From Opitutales bacterium (GTDB lineage: Bacteria > Verrucomicrobiota > Verrucomicrobiia > Opitutales > UBA953), in the NCBI GenBank assembly GCA_030725715.1, contig JANRFG010000031.1, positions 1 through 54,982 of the forward strand: a stretch of 54,982 nt of DNA. Direction: 5' to 3'. Position 1 is the first letter of the stretch. Each line of letters begins with the position of its first letter. The notes below the pieces were generated by a model. It was not told the origin of the DNA. It saw only the letters and a program-made list of their open reading frames with translations, and did not search any database. This document shows, in pieces, positions 8,332-17,337 of this stretch. Made by a program: the position numbers and the translations under genes.

Positions 8332-9315
8332 ATGAACTCCCTCCTCAAGTCCTTAGCCCTGGCCGCCCTCACCGTGACCGCCGTCACTGTGCAGGCCGCC
8401 AATGTCTCCGTCGATCCGAAGCTCCCGGCCTACGCCGTGACCTCCGGCGTGTCGGGCAACCTCAACTCCGTCGGCTCCGACACCCTGAACAACCTGATGA
8501 CCTTCTGGAGCGAAGGCTTCAAGGCCCAGTACCCGAACGTGAAGATCCAAGTCGAAGGCAAGGGCTCGGGCACCGCTCCGGTCGCCCTCTCATCCGGCGT
8601 CGCCCAGGTCGGCCCGATGAGCCGCGAGATGAAGTCCACCGAAGTTGCCGCCTTCGCCGCCAAGTTCGGCCACAAGCCGACCCGCATCCCGGTCGCCATC
8701 GACGCCCTCGCCGTGTTCGTCCATAAGGACAACGCCATCAAGGGACTCTCCCTCTCCCAGGTCGACGGCATCTTCTCCTCCACCCGCAAGCTCGGCGGCC
8801 AGAACGTCGCCACCTGGGCCGAACTCGGCCAGAAGGGCGCCCTCGCCGGCAAGACCGTCTCGGTCTTCGGTCGTAACTCCGCTTCCGGCACCTATGGCTA
8901 CTTCAAGGAAGTCGCCCTCAACAACGGCGACTTCAAGGACACCGTGAAGGAACAGCCGGGCTCCTCGTCCGTCGTCCAGGGCATCGCCGCCGACGTCGGC
9001 GCGATCGGCTACTCCGGCATCGGCTACGCCACCTCCGGCGTGCGCGCCCTCGCCCTCGCGGCCGGCAGCACCACCCACTACGTCGAGCCCACCTACGCCA
9101 ACTGCCTCAACGGCACCTACCCGCTGTCGCGCTACCTCTACGTCTACGTGAACAAGGCTCCCGCCAAGCCCATGGACAAGCTGACCAGCGAGTTCGTCAC
9201 CTTCGTCCTCTCCAAGCAGGGCCAGGAGATCGTCATCAAGGACGGCTACTTCCCGCTGCCCGCCGACGTCGCCGACGAAGGCCGCGCCTCGCTGAAGTTC
9301 TACAGCGCCGAATAA
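8332..9315 (+). CDS. pstS: Phosphate ABC transporter, periplasmic binding protein
   Basis: Binds inorganic phosphate in the periplasm and delivers it to PstCA. A signal peptide occupies about residues 1-23 (MNSLLKSLALAALTVTAVTV, then QAA). Phosphate-contact motifs are visible: GSDTLNNLM, GKGSGTAPVAL and RNSASGTYGYF. The 327-residue length is normal. I chose the ATG at 8332 because a longer in-frame reading from 8236 lacks a sensible signal peptide. The leader ends ...CCACC before ATG with no Shine-Dalgarno sequence. First gene of pstSCAB-phoU. Phosphate-starvation control through PhoB is expected, but I could not identify a convincing Pho box. Confidence 0.95.
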   Translation: MNSLLKSLALAALTVTAVTVQAANVSVDPKLPAYAVTSGVSGNLNSVGSDTLNNLMTFWSEGFKAQYPNVKIQVEGKGSGTAPVALSSGVAQVGPMSREMKSTEVAAFAAKFGHKPTRIPVAIDALAVFVHKDNAIKGLSLSQVDGIFSSTRKLGGQNVATWAELGQKGALAGKTVSVFGRNSASGTYGYFKEVALNNGDFKDTVKEQPGSSSVVQGIAADVGAIGYSGIGYATSGVRALALAAGSTTHYVEPTYANCLNGTYPLSRYLYVYVNKAPAKPMDKLTSEFVTFVLSKQGQEIVIKDGYFPLPADVADEGRASLKFYSAE

Positions 9316-9328
9316 GTTTGGTCTCGAA

Positions 9329-9419
9329 ACCGTATCGCCGCCACCACGCCCTCCGGGGTCGGTCTGCAAAGCGTGGCGATACGGTCTCGGGTCCTCCCAA
9401 GGCGGGGTCTCCCCGCCTT
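9329..9419. terminator. Two hairpins between pstS and pstC
   Basis: ACCGTATCGCC (9329-9339) pairs with GGCGATACGGT (9375-9385). A second, tighter stem, AAGGCGGGG (9399-9407) with CCCCGCCTT (9411-9419), has a 3-nt loop and no long T-tract. They probably stabilise the pstS message or reduce read-through, giving more binding protein than permease, as is common in ABC operons. Confidence 0.6.
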
Positions 9420-9457
9420 ACCCTTTCCTAGGATTTCCGACACGCAAACGACACCTG

Positions 9458-11758
9458 ATGGCAACTTCCGACCCAAAGCCTGCGCCGTCTGCGGCGCCGG
9501 ATTCGCGCTTCACGGTCAGTCCTTTCACGTTGGCGGCGGACCGTTGGATGGGACGGCTGATACGTTTCGGCGGCGTCGGCGTGGTGCTCGCGGTCTTCGG
9601 CATGCTGGCGTTCCTGGTCTTCCAGGTCTTCCCGCTCTTCGTGGGAGCCAAGGTCTCCCCGGCGAGCGCGCTGACGGTGCCGGCCGACGCCGTCGCCTTC
9701 GGCGAAGACGAGTACGGCGAGATGCCGTTCGTCGTCCGCCGCGACGGTTCGATCCTCTGCCTCCGTTCCAAGGGCGGGGCCAAGGTCCTCGAGTGGGCGC
9801 CGTCGCTCGGCGATCGTCGCGTGACCTCGGTCCGCAGTTACCCGCGGACCGGCTTGGTCTTCCTCGGTCTGTCCGACGGATCCGTCCAGGAAGTCCGCGT
9901 CGTCTACCGCTCGAGCTTCGATGCGGCCGGCAAGCGCACGATCGAGCCCGTGGTCACCGCCCTGGAGCCGGTGCCGGTCGGTCGCGCCGGCCTGCCTTGC
10001 CTGGATGTCTGGAACGCCAAGGGCCCGCAGTCCCGTCTGATGGTCGTACGCCAGGATGAGGGCGGCAAGCCGCTCCTCACCGCGGTCCGTCTGACCGAAC
10101 GCAGAGGCCTCGGCGGCCGCGGCAAGGTGACCGTGAGCCCGCCGTTCGTCGTGGCGGCCGACGCCCCTTCCGTCGAGCAGGTGCTCCTGCCTTCCACCGC
10201 GGAGTCGCTCATCGTGGTCGGTCGTTCCGGTGAGGTCCGGACGTACGCCGACGACGGCACGACCTTCTCTTTCCTGCAGTCATTCTTCCCGTTCAAGGAG
10301 GCGGCCGATCCGGCGGTCGCCTCGGCGGGCCTGATCTTCGGCAACGTCTCGGTGGTCTTCGTCGACAAGGCCGGCGCCCAGCAGGTCTGGTCGATGTATC
10401 CGCAGCTCCAGCCTGACGGCAGGAGCCTGCGTCGCTGGGGCAAGATCCACGACGGCGAGAAACTCCCCGGGGCGGGGCAGGGCATCTACGCCGCCGAATC
10501 CAACAAGTGCTACCTCGCGGTGGCCGGAGGCCGGCTGCAGCTGACGAACATGACGACCGGCACGGTCCGCTGGGAAGGCGAGGCTCCGGCCGCGGACATC
10601 CGACAGGTGGCCTTCGCCGGTAACTACGACCGCTTCACGGCGCTGTCCGCCGACGGTAAACTTCATCGCTGGAGCGTCGTCGATCATCACCCGGAATCTT
10701 CGTGGAAGACCTTCTTCGGCAAGATCTGGTATGAGGGCGCCACCGGCCCCGCATACTCATGGCAGTCGAGCGCGGGCTCCGACGAGTTCGAGCCGAAGTA
10801 TTCGCTCGTCCCGCTTTTCTACGGCACCGTCAAGGGCACGTTCTACGCCTTGCTCTTCGCCTTGCCGATCGCGCTCACCGCGGCGATCTACGTCTCCCAG
10901 TTCCTGCGGCCGGAATACCGTCAGGTGGTCAAGCCGGTGATGGAGATCATGGCCTCGCTGCCGTCCGTCGTGCTCGGCTTCCTGGCCGGCCTCTGGCTCG
11001 CTCCCCTGGTCGACCCCCGGCTGGTCTCGCTCTTCTGCGCCATCGGCATCCTGGCGCCCGCCGCGCTCTTCGCCGGCTTCCTCTGGTCCGTGCTGCCGCA
11101 GCCCGTCCGCCGGCAGGTCCGTCCGGGCATGGAGTTCCTCTGGCTGCTGCCTTTCCTCGCCCTCTGCGTCTGGGGCGCCTGGCAGGCCGGACCGGCGATC
11201 GAATCCCTGTGCTTCACCGTCAAGGACAGCGCCTCCGGGCTGCCGATCGCCGACTTCCGCGAGTGGTGGCGCCAGACGACCGGCGAGACGTATGACTCGC
11301 GCAACTCGCTCGTGGTCGGCTTCGTGATGGGCTTCGCCGTCATCCCGATCGTCTTCACCATCGCCGAGGACGCCCTCTCCAACGTGCCCAACTCCCTCGT
11401 CTCCGGTTCCCTCGCCCTCGGCGCCAGCCGCTGGCAGACGGTCTGGAGCGTCGTCGTCCCGACCGCGATCTCCGGCATCGTCTCGGCAGTGATGATCGGC
11501 TTCGGCCGCGCCATCGGCGAGACGATGATCGTCGTGATGGCCACGGGGAACACCGCGGTCATGGACACCAATCCGTTCAGCGGCATGCGGACGCTTTCCG
11601 CCAACATCGCGGTGGAGCTGCCTGAGGCCGCTGCGGGCCACACGCACTACCGGGCGCTCTTCCTCGGCGCCTGCTGCCTCTTCCTGCTCACCTTCGTGAT
11701 CAACACCCTCGCGGAAGTGCTCCGCCAGCGCCTCCGTGAGCGCTACAAAGTCGTCTGA
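9458..11758 (+). CDS. pstC: Phosphate ABC transporter permease PstC with large extracytoplasmic domain
   Basis: Inner-membrane channel subunit for phosphate uptake. At 766 residues it is more than twice the E. coli length. After a first membrane segment (about 36-63), roughly residues 70-420 form a soluble region of repeated beta-rich blocks (for example LVFLGLSDGSVQEVRVVYR, SLIVVGRSGEVRTYADDG, DRFTALSADGKLHRW) that resemble beta-propeller blades and should lie in the periplasm. The permease core starts near residue 455, with membrane segments and the ATPase-coupling EAA loop SLALGASRWQTVWSVVVP near 650. Pseudomonas-type PstC proteins also carry an N-terminal extension, so the enlargement has precedent. 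Confidence 0.92.
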   Translation: MATSDPKPAPSAAPDSRFTVSPFTLAADRWMGRLIRFGGVGVVLAVFGMLAFLVFQVFPLFVGAKVSPASALTVPADAVAFGEDEYGEMPFVVRRDGSILCLRSKGGAKVLEWAPSLGDRRVTSVRSYPRTGLVFLGLSDGSVQEVRVVYRSSFDAAGKRTIEPVVTALEPVPVGRAGLPCLDVWNAKGPQSRLMVVRQDEGGKPLLTAVRLTERRGLGGRGKVTVSPPFVVAADAPSVEQVLLPSTAESLIVVGRSGEVRTYADDGTTFSFLQSFFPFKEAADPAVASAGLIFGNVSVVFVDKAGAQQVWSMYPQLQPDGRSLRRWGKIHDGEKLPGAGQGIYAAESNKCYLAVAGGRLQLTNMTTGTVRWEGEAPAADIRQVAFAGNYDRFTALSADGKLHRWSVVDHHPESSWKTFFGKIWYEGATGPAYSWQSSAGSDEFEPKYSLVPLFYGTVKGTFYALLFALPIALTAAIYVSQFLRPEYRQVVKPVMEIMASLPSVVLGFLAGLWLAPLVDPRLVSLFCAIGILAPAALFAGFLWSVLPQPVRRQVRPGMEFLWLLPFLALCVWGAWQAGPAIESLCFTVKDSASGLPIADFREWWRQTTGETYDSRNSLVVGFVMGFAVIPIVFTIAEDALSNVPNSLVSGSLALGASRWQTVWSVVVPTAISGIVSAVMIGFGRAIGETMIVVMATGNTAVMDTNPFSGMRTLSANIAVELPEAAAGHTHYRALFLGACCLFLLTFVINTLAEVLRQRLRERYKVV

Positions 11759-11760
11759 AC

Positions 11761-13395
11761 ATGCCTTCCTCTTCCGACAGCAGCACTCCCCGGGGCGAAG
11801 CCTGGGTCTGGTTCAGCGGCCTAGGCCTGATCATCGGCTTGGGCATGGTCGTGGGCCTGCTCGCCTTGGTCCTGATGAACGGTGCCACGGTCTTCTGGGC
11901 CCCGCCCGTGCCGGTGGCGCAGGTCGACGACGGTCGCGTCCTGATCGGTCAGCTCGCCCAACGTCGTATCCGCGCGGGCTCGCCGGCGGATCAGCCGCGC
12001 TATGAGCGCCAGTATCAGGTCGGCCTCCGCGAGCTGAACGGCAACTCCTACCTCTGGGTCGACGAGGCCAGGATCAAGGGCGAGACCTTCCCGGCCGACG
12101 TCCTCGGCCTGGAGCGAGTCGAGAACGGACCGGCCTTCGTCCGCCCGCAGTCCCTGCGCAAGTCCGACGGCAAGGTCATCCTCGTCGCCGACCCCGCCTT
12201 CGAAGCGGCCTTCCAGGCCGAGGTCGCCGCGGCCGCGGCCGTCCGCGAGAAGCTCATCGAGATCAACCGCCACCGCATCGGCGACGTCAACGCGGCGATG
12301 GACAAGGCCCGCGTGGCGCTGCGCCGGGCCGAGGACCTGAAGCTCACCGACGACATCGCCGCCCTGCAGAAGGAGATCGCCGGACTCGACGGTCGTTTCG
12401 CGGCCCTGCAGGACGAGGGCAAGAAGGTCGTCGCCGGGGGTGCGGTCGCCTCGCTCGTCTCGCAGGACGCCGCCGGACGCGAGGTCGTCGTGCCGCTCAC
12501 GCAGGTCATCCGCGCCTGGTTCCCGAACCGTCTCGATACCTGGGGCCGCGTGAAGCTCTTCGCCTCCCGTCTCGGGGAGTTCATCTTCGACGAGCCTCGC
12601 GAGGCCAACACCGAGGGCGGCCTGATGCCGGCCATCTTCGGCACGCTGGTCATGACGGTCTTCATGAGCCTGCTGGTCACGCCCTTCGGCGTCATCACCG
12701 CCATCTACCTCCGCGAATACGCCCAGCAGGGCGCCGTCCTGCGCATCGTGCGCATCAGCGTCAACAACCTCGCCGGCGTGCCCTCGATCGTCTTCGGCGT
12801 CTTCGGCCTCGGCTTCTTCGTCTACGTCCTCGGCGGCTCGATCGACCAGCTGTTCTTCGCCGACCAGCTGAAGTATAACAACAACACGCCGGTCTTCGGC
12901 ACGGGCGGCCTGCTCTGGTGCTCGCTCACGCTCGCCCTGATGACCTTGCCGGTCGTCATCGTGGCCACCGAAGAAGCCTTGGCGGCGGTCCCGCGCGGCA
13001 TGCGCGAGGCCTCCTTGGCCACCGGTGCCTCGAAGTGGCAGACCATCCGCGACATCCTTCTGCCGGCCTCCGCGCCTGGTATCCTGACCGGCGTCATCCT
13101 CGCCATGGCCCGTGGGGCAGGGGAGGTCGCTCCGCTCATGCTCGTGGGCGTCGTGAAGCTCGCCCCGACCCTGCCTTTCGACGGCTCCGCCCCGTTCCTG
13201 CACATGGACCGTAAGTTCATGCACCTGGGCTTCCACGTGTATGACCTCGGCTTCCAGTCGCCCGACTCGGACGCGGCCCGCCCGATGGTCTTCGCGACTA
13301 CGCTCCTGCTCATCGTCCTCGTCGTCTGCCTGAACCTCGGCGCGATCTGGATCCGCAACCGCCTTCGTGCCCGCTTCAAGGGGGCTTCCTTCTAA
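11761..13395 (+). CDS. pstA: Phosphate ABC transporter permease PstA with coiled-coil extension
   Basis: Second channel subunit, 544 residues against about 300 in E. coli. Membrane segment 1 is near residues 20-43. A periplasmic region follows, with an Ala/Lys/Glu-rich stretch at about 140-230 (for example [33 protein letters not shown]) that looks like a coiled coil. The permease core begins near 290, with the EAA loop [20 protein letters not shown] near 415. It starts 2 bp after the pstC stop. The coiled coil may meet the PstC propeller in the periplasm; that is inference. Confidence 0.92.
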   Translation: MPSSSDSSTPRGEAWVWFSGLGLIIGLGMVVGLLALVLMNGATVFWAPPVPVAQVDDGRVLIGQLAQRRIRAGSPADQPRYERQYQVGLRELNGNSYLWVDEARIKGETFPADVLGLERVENGPAFVRPQSLRKSDGKVILVADPAFEAAFQAEVAAAAAVREKLIEINRHRIGDVNAAMDKARVALRRAEDLKLTDDIAALQKEIAGLDGRFAALQDEGKKVVAGGAVASLVSQDAAGREVVVPLTQVIRAWFPNRLDTWGRVKLFASRLGEFIFDEPREANTEGGLMPAIFGTLVMTVFMSLLVTPFGVITAIYLREYAQQGAVLRIVRISVNNLAGVPSIVFGVFGLGFFVYVLGGSIDQLFFADQLKYNNNTPVFGTGGLLWCSLTLALMTLPVVIVATEEALAAVPRGMREASLATGASKWQTIRDILLPASAPGILTGVILAMARGAGEVAPLMLVGVVKLAPTLPFDGSAPFLHMDRKFMHLGFHVYDLGFQSPDSDAARPMVFATTLLLIVLVVCLNLGAIWIRNRLRARFKGASF

Positions 13396-13408
13396 TAAAA
13401 ACCCACTC

Positions 13409-14233
13409 ATGCCCCCGATCATGAATCCTCCTTCTTCTTCCCGTATCAAGGTCCGCCCCGCCGCCGAACGCGAAGGCCGCAAGGACTACATCAGCATCCG
13501 CGACTTCGGTTTCTATTACGGAGAGAAGAAGGCCCTCGACGCCATCTCCCTCGACATCCCTGAGCGTCAGGTCGTCGCCTTCATCGGCCCGTCCGGTTGC
13601 GGTAAGTCCACGCTCCTGCGCAACCTGAACCGCATGAACGACCTCGTCGACGGCATCCGTCACGAAGGGGACATCACCATCAACGGCCGTTCGATCTACG
13701 ACCCCGGCCTGGAGGTCATCTCCCTCCGCCGTCGCGTGGGCATGGTCTTCCAGAAGTCCAATCCCTTCCCGAAATCCATCTTCGAGAACGTCGTCTACGC
13801 CCTGCGCGTGGTCGGCGTGCGCGACCGCGCCGTCCTCGAGGAGGCCTGTGAGACCTCGCTCCGCAAGGCCGCCCTCTGGGACGAGGTGAAGGACCGACTC
13901 GACGACAGCGCCCTCGGCCTTTCCGGCGGCCAGATGCAGCGTCTCTGCATCGCCCGCGCCATCGCCAACCGCCCCGAGATCCTGCTGATGGACGAGCCTT
14001 GCTCGGCCCTCGACCCGATCGCGACCGGTAAGATCGAGGAGCTCATCCACGAGCTGAAGGAGCAGTTCACCATCGTCATCGTCACCCACTCGATGCAGCA
14101 GGCCGCCCGCGTCTCCGACCGCACGGCCTTCTTCTACCTCGGCAAGCAGATCGAATACGACACCACCGAGAAGATCTTCATGAACCCGACACAGGCCCAG
14201 ACCGAGGCCTACATCTCCGGACGTTTCGGTTGA
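13409..14233 (+). CDS. pstB: Phosphate ABC transporter ATP-binding protein
   Basis: ATPase that powers phosphate import. Walker A is GPSGCGKST at residues 60-68, the signature LSGGQMQR is near 170, Walker [13 protein letters not shown] near 190 and the switch His is in VTHSMQQA. The 274-residue length is normal. The ATG at 13409 is used; ATG 13421 is equally possible. The string [11 protein letters not shown] is typical of PstB. A longer upstream reading overlaps pstA and is rejected. The N-terminal 25 residues are Pro/Ser/Arg-rich and lie outside the domain. Confidence 0.96.
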   Translation: MPPIMNPPSSSRIKVRPAAEREGRKDYISIRDFGFYYGEKKALDAISLDIPERQVVAFIGPSGCGKSTLLRNLNRMNDLVDGIRHEGDITINGRSIYDPGLEVISLRRRVGMVFQKSNPFPKSIFENVVYALRVVGVRDRAVLEEACETSLRKAALWDEVKDRLDDSALGLSGGQMQRLCIARAIANRPEILLMDEPCSALDPIATGKIEELIHELKEQFTIVIVTHSMQQAARVSDRTAFFYLGKQIEYDTTEKIFMNPTQAQTEAYISGRFG

Positions 14234-14252
14234 TTCTCAAACAAACACACAC

Positions 14253-14906
14253 ATGCAACGCTTCTTCCACGACGAACTCCGCCAGCTCCGGGATGACCTG
14301 ATCCTGATGGGCGAGCGCTCGCTCGACATGACCCGCCTCGTGCTCCGCGCCGTCGAGAACGGCGACGACTCCCTGGCGCTCCAGGTCCGCGGCATGGACG
14401 ACCGCGTCGACGAGCTCGAGAAGCGCGTCGACCGCGAGATCATGCGCTACCTGACGCTCTTCGGCCCGATGGGCAGCGACGTCCGTCTGCTCCTCGCCGC
14501 CCGCGACATCGGCCACGACCTCGAGCGTATCGCCGACGAAGCCTCGGTCATCGCCAAGCGAGCCATGGTCATCTCCGAGCGCGGCCCGCTCAAGGACCTG
14601 CTCCACGTCCCGGCCGAAGGCATCATCGCCTGCGAAGTCCTGCGCCTGGCCATCGACAGCTTCATCGAGGGCGACCTCGCGAAGGCCCGCCTGGTCCTGA
14701 CCCGCGATGCCGAGATCGACGCCCTCAACCGTCGGAACTACGAGGAGCTCTTCGGCAAGGCCGGCGACGCCGCCAAGGTGTCCGCCTCCCACGTCGAGCT
14801 GATCTTCATCTCCAAGGCCCTCGAGCGCATCGGCGACCATTCCAAGAACATCGCCGAGCAGGTCATCTTCCTGCTCTCCGGCGAGGACGTCCGCCACGCC
14901 CGCTGA
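14253..14906 (+). CDS. phoU: Phosphate signalling protein PhoU
   Basis: A 217-residue helical protein made of two PhoU repeats (about 10-105 and 110-210). It links the Pst transporter to the sensor kinase and represses the Pho regulon when phosphate is plentiful. The conserved metal-site strings are RDIGHDLERIADEA in the first repeat and KALERIGDHSKNIAEQ in the second. It ends the pst operon and is followed by a strong hairpin. No phoB/phoR pair is present in the window. Confidence 0.95.
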   Translation: MQRFFHDELRQLRDDLILMGERSLDMTRLVLRAVENGDDSLALQVRGMDDRVDELEKRVDREIMRYLTLFGPMGSDVRLLLAARDIGHDLERIADEASVIAKRAMVISERGPLKDLLHVPAEGIIACEVLRLAIDSFIEGDLAKARLVLTRDAEIDALNRRNYEELFGKAGDAAKVSASHVELIFISKALERIGDHSKNIAEQVIFLLSGEDVRHAR

Positions 14907-14913
14907 GGGCAGA

Positions 14914-14954
14914 CCACGGGAAAAGTCCCCCCTTGTCGGGGGGCTTTCCTGTGG
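14914..14954 (+). terminator. Terminator-like hairpin after phoU
   Basis: A long stem with two bulges: CCACGGGAAAAG-T-CCCCCC pairs with GGGGGGCTTTCCTGTGG around a 5-nt loop. It starts 7 bp after the phoU stop. There is no T-tract beyond it. It overlaps the promoter proposed for the next gene. Confidence 0.65.
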
Positions 14955-14960
14955 TATGAT
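14933..14960 (+). promoter_or_regulatory. Promoter of holin-like gene, probably leaderless
   Basis: TTGTCG, a 16-bp spacer and a good -10 TATGAT end 6 bp before the ATG at 14967. A normal initiation distance would put the first transcribed base at the ATG itself. The -35 half lies inside the phoU terminator hairpin. Confidence 0.5.
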
Positions 14961-14966
14961 GCGGGG

Positions 14967-15416
14967 ATGGAAGTCGCCCGTCGTCTCGGTGTCTTGATGC
15001 TTGAATGGGGTTCCCTCGCCCTGGGGGTGTTCTTGGCTAAGTATTTTGGCTTCCTGAACTACGGTGACCCCGTGACCTTGGGCGTCGTCGCGGTGGTCCT
15101 TGGCCTGTTCAACTCCTTCCTGCGTCCGTTCCTCCTGGCGATCTTCATGATCGTCTCGATTCCGATCCTGTTCCTCACCCTCGGCCTCGGCGCCTATCTG
15201 GTGCTCTTCGTGACCAACGGCGCGATCCTCGCCCTGACCGATAGTCTCATCAAGGACTTCCACTTGAGCAACTGGGCCATGGCGACCCTCACGATCTCCA
15301 TCACCTCCTGGATGATCTCGTCCACTGTCGGGATCGACCAGCTCAAGCCGCTGCGCCGGGCCAACGAAGCCAAGGCCAACGCCCAGAAGGCCAAGGACGA
15401 CGCCATCGACATCTGA
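14967..15416 (+). CDS. Phage-holin-family (PF04020-type) membrane protein
   Basis: A 149-residue membrane protein with four predicted hydrophobic segments (about 12-30, 37-55, 58-85, 105-122) and a charged, Ala/Lys-rich tail from about 128. The layout, including a short FNSFLRPFLLAI segment between helices, matches the PF04020 family of small membrane proteins named after holins but widespread in chromosomes without phages. Function unknown. Nothing around it suggests a prophage. Confidence 0.7.
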   Translation: MEVARRLGVLMLEWGSLALGVFLAKYFGFLNYGDPVTLGVVAVVLGLFNSFLRPFLLAIFMIVSIPILFLTLGLGAYLVLFVTNGAILALTDSLIKDFHLSNWAMATLTISITSWMISSTVGIDQLKPLRRANEAKANAQKAKDDAIDI

Positions 15417-15436
15417 GGCAAGAGAGACAGTCGATT

Positions 15437-15546
15437 CAGGTGGCGGGTGGCAGCTCCGGGTGGCTGGTGGCAGCAGCGCGAGCAGGGTAGGGTGAGGTGT
15501 CCGTTGCGCCTGCCACCCGCCACCTGAGGCCGCCACCTGCCACCCG
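15437..15546. repeat. Inverted heptad array (GGTGGCN words)
   Basis: Left arm 15437-15473 is built from words such as caggtgg, cgggtgg, ctggtgg; right arm 15510-15546 holds the complements (gccaccN). The arms could form a long hairpin around a 36-nt spacer. The last 25 nt of the right arm (15522-15546) are identical to 27258-27282, nearly 12 kb away, which shows that this is a dispersed family. Confidence 0.85.
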
Positions 15547-15554
15547 TCTCTCTT

Positions 15555-15594
15555 GGGTTCTCTGGCCCTCCGGTCCTCATGCCCTCGGGCCCTC
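15555..15594. repeat. Octad array (NNNNNCTC words)
   Basis: Five consecutive 8-nt words: gggttctc, tggccctc, cggtcctc, atgccctc, gggccctc. The last three bases are fixed and the first ones vary. It lies between the GGTGGC array and the aminotransferase start. Confidence 0.7.
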
Positions 15595-15650
15595 GCATTC
15601 ACTCAGTCTTGCCAATCCGCCGGGAGTCCTTTGCGTGGGGGCTCCACGCC

Positions 15651-16841
15651 ATGTCGAATCCCGCTCTCTCCTCCTGGGCCCGCAACGTCGCCCCTTCACC
15701 GACCCTCGCCGTCGATGCCAAGGCGAAGGCCCTCAAGGCCGCCGGCAAGGACGTCGTCGGCTTCGGCGTCGGCGAGCCCGACTTCGACACCCCGCTGTTC
15801 GTCAAGGACGCCTGCGCCAAGGCCCTGGCCGACGGCCAGACCAAGTATGCCCCCACGCCGGGCATCCCCGCCCTCCGTAAGGCCATCGCCGAAGACTACA
15901 CCCGTCGCGGCTTCACCGGCATCGCCGACGCCAACGTCGTCGTCTCCCCGGGTGGCAAGATGTCCTGCTACCTCGCCATCCTCGCCACGATCAGCGCCGG
16001 CGACGAAGTCATCATTCCGGCCCCGTATTGGGTGAGCTACCCTGAGATGGTGAAGCTCGCCGGCGGCACCCCCGTCGTCGTCAACGCCGAGGACGTCACC
16101 GGTTTCAAGATCACCCCGGCCCAGCTGACCGCCGCGCTCACCCCGAAGACGCGCATGGTCATCATCAACAGTCCGTCCAACCCGACCGGCGCCGTCTACA
16201 CCCGCGCCGAGCTCGAAGCCCTCGTGGCCATCTGCGTGAAGTCCAACGTCTGGATCATGTCCGACGAGATCTACGAGAACCTCGTCTATGACGGCCAGAC
16301 CACCTGCAGCCCGGCGACCTTCTCGCCCGAGGCCGCCCGCCTGACCATCACCGTCTCCGGCTACGCCAAGAGCTATTCCATGACCGGCTGGCGCCTCGGC
16401 ACGCTCGTCGCCTCCGACAAGGCCCTCGCCGCCGCCGTGGCCGACCTGCAGAGCCAGATCTCGTCCAACGCCACCACCTTCGCCCAGTTCGGCGCCCTCG
16501 CGGTGCACCAGCACCCCGACAAGGCCAAGGCCTCCCTCGCCGAGATGGGCGCCGTGTTCGACAAGCGCCGTCTCAACCTCCTCGCCGGTCTCAACGCCAT
16601 CCCTGGCCTGACCTGCTACCGCTCGCAGGGTGCGTTCTACCTCTTCCCGAACATCAAGTCGTTCGGCCTGACCTCCGCCCAGTTCGCCGACCGCCTGCTG
16701 GAAGAAGAACTGATGGCCGTCGTCCCCGGTTCTGCGTTCGGCTCCGAAGGCTACATCCGCCTCAGCTACGCGACCTCCGACCAGGTCATCGCCCAGGGCC
16801 TCGAGCGCCTCGCCCGTTTCTGCGCTAAACTCAAGAAGTGA
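15651..16841 (+). CDS. Pyridoxal-phosphate aminotransferase (aspartate aminotransferase type Ib)
   Basis: A fold-type I class I/II transaminase of 396 residues. [10 protein letters not shown] near residue 37, [15 protein letters not shown], and [11 protein letters not shown] are typical of the Ib aspartate aminotransferases. The PLP-binding lysine is K240 in [15 protein letters not shown]. The likely reaction is aspartate plus 2-oxoglutarate to oxaloacetate plus glutamate, though some members also use aromatic or prephenate substrates. The ATG at 15651 fits the family N-terminus; an upstream in-frame reading only adds low-complexity repeat sequence. It ends with a clear intrinsic terminator. 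Confidence 0.93.
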   Translation: MSNPALSSWARNVAPSPTLAVDAKAKALKAAGKDVVGFGVGEPDFDTPLFVKDACAKALADGQTKYAPTPGIPALRKAIAEDYTRRGFTGIADANVVVSPGGKMSCYLAILATISAGDEVIIPAPYWVSYPEMVKLAGGTPVVVNAEDVTGFKITPAQLTAALTPKTRMVIINSPSNPTGAVYTRAELEALVAICVKSNVWIMSDEIYENLVYDGQTTCSPATFSPEAARLTITVSGYAKSYSMTGWRLGTLVASDKALAAAVADLQSQISSNATTFAQFGALAVHQHPDKAKASLAEMGAVFDKRRLNLLAGLNAIPGLTCYRSQGAFYLFPNIKSFGLTSAQFADRLLEEELMAVVPGSAFGSEGYIRLSYATSDQVIAQGLERLARFCAKLKK

Positions 16842-16869
16842 TCGCCTAAGGCGATCGCCCCTAAACGAA

Positions 16870-16896
16870 AGGACGGCACCCGGTGCCGTCCTTTTT
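16870..16896 (+). terminator. Intrinsic terminator of the aminotransferase gene
   Basis: AGGACGGCAC pairs with GTGCCGTCCT across a tiny loop and is followed by a T6 tract. A smaller hairpin, GATCGCC-TAA-GGCGATC (16840-16856), overlaps the stop codon just before it. Confidence 0.93.
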
Positions 16897-16910
16897 TGTG
16901 CCTGCATCGA

Positions 16911-16939
16911 GGTAGGGGCACGACCGCGTCGTGCCCTAG
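16911..16939 (+). repeat. GGTAG 29-bp hairpin element
   Basis: GGTAG, stem GGGCACGAC, loop CGC, stem GTCGTGCCC, TAG. A perfect 9-bp stem. It lies between the convergent aminotransferase and higA genes. It is preceded by GCATCGA; the copy at 22719 is preceded by the similar GTATCGA. Confidence 0.85.
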
Positions 16940-16954
16940 TTGAATCGTTTCAAT

Positions 16955-17254
16955 TTACGCCACCTGCAGCGGCTTGATGCTCGCCTTCACCTTGGGGCCG
17001 ATGGTGTTGATGGCCTGTCTGAGGTCGTAGGCGAGCTGGGCGCGCAGCCAGTAGCCTGGCTCGAGGCCGAGGTAGGCGCAGAGATGCAGATCGGTCTCGG
17101 CGGTGATGCCACGGCGCTCCTTGAGGATCTCGTTCACGCGCTGGTGGGGCAGTCGGGCGCCCTTGGCCAGGCGGTAGGCCGTGATTCCAAGGGGCATCAG
17201 GAACTCCTCGCGGAGCAGTTCACCCGGGTGGACGTTGAGGAGTTTCTTTTTCAT
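16955..17254 (-). CDS. higA: HigA-family antitoxin / HTH regulator without a toxin
   Basis: A 99-residue Xre-type regulator of the HigA addiction-module antidote family. HPGELLREEFLMPLGIT leads into a helix-turn-helix at about 25-50 (AYRLAKGARLPHQRVNEIL). DLHLCAYLGLEPGYWLRAQ is the usual C-terminal half. In this family the higB toxin normally sits just upstream of higA. Here only 209 bp of non-coding DNA separates it from the next gene, with no room for a toxin frame of about 90 codons. It is therefore an orphan antitoxin or a plain repressor. A 23-bp palindrome upstream is its probable operator. Confidence 0.85.
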   Translation of the reverse strand: MKKKLLNVHPGELLREEFLMPLGITAYRLAKGARLPHQRVNEILKERRGITAETDLHLCAYLGLEPGYWLRAQLAYDLRQAINTIGPKVKASIKPLQVA

Positions 17255-17297
17255 GAGGCATGTTGGTTATCAGCGATGCCTAAAGGATGCAATCATG

Positions 17298-17320
17298 CTA
17301 TGCACGATTAGCGTGCATAG
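17298..17320. promoter_or_regulatory. Probable HigA operator palindrome
   Basis: CTATGCACG, 5 nt, CGTGCATAG: a perfect 9-bp inverted repeat centred 55 bp upstream of the higA ATG, in an AT-richer stretch. Its symmetry and position suit autoregulation by the HigA dimer. Confidence 0.65.
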
Positions 17321-17337
17321 TTGAGATGGTGTGTCTC

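Noticed and set aside
14967-15416. Prophage remnant, because of the holin-family name.
   Set aside because: No endolysin, structural, integrase or attachment sequence is near; PF04020-type proteins are common chromosomal membrane proteins.
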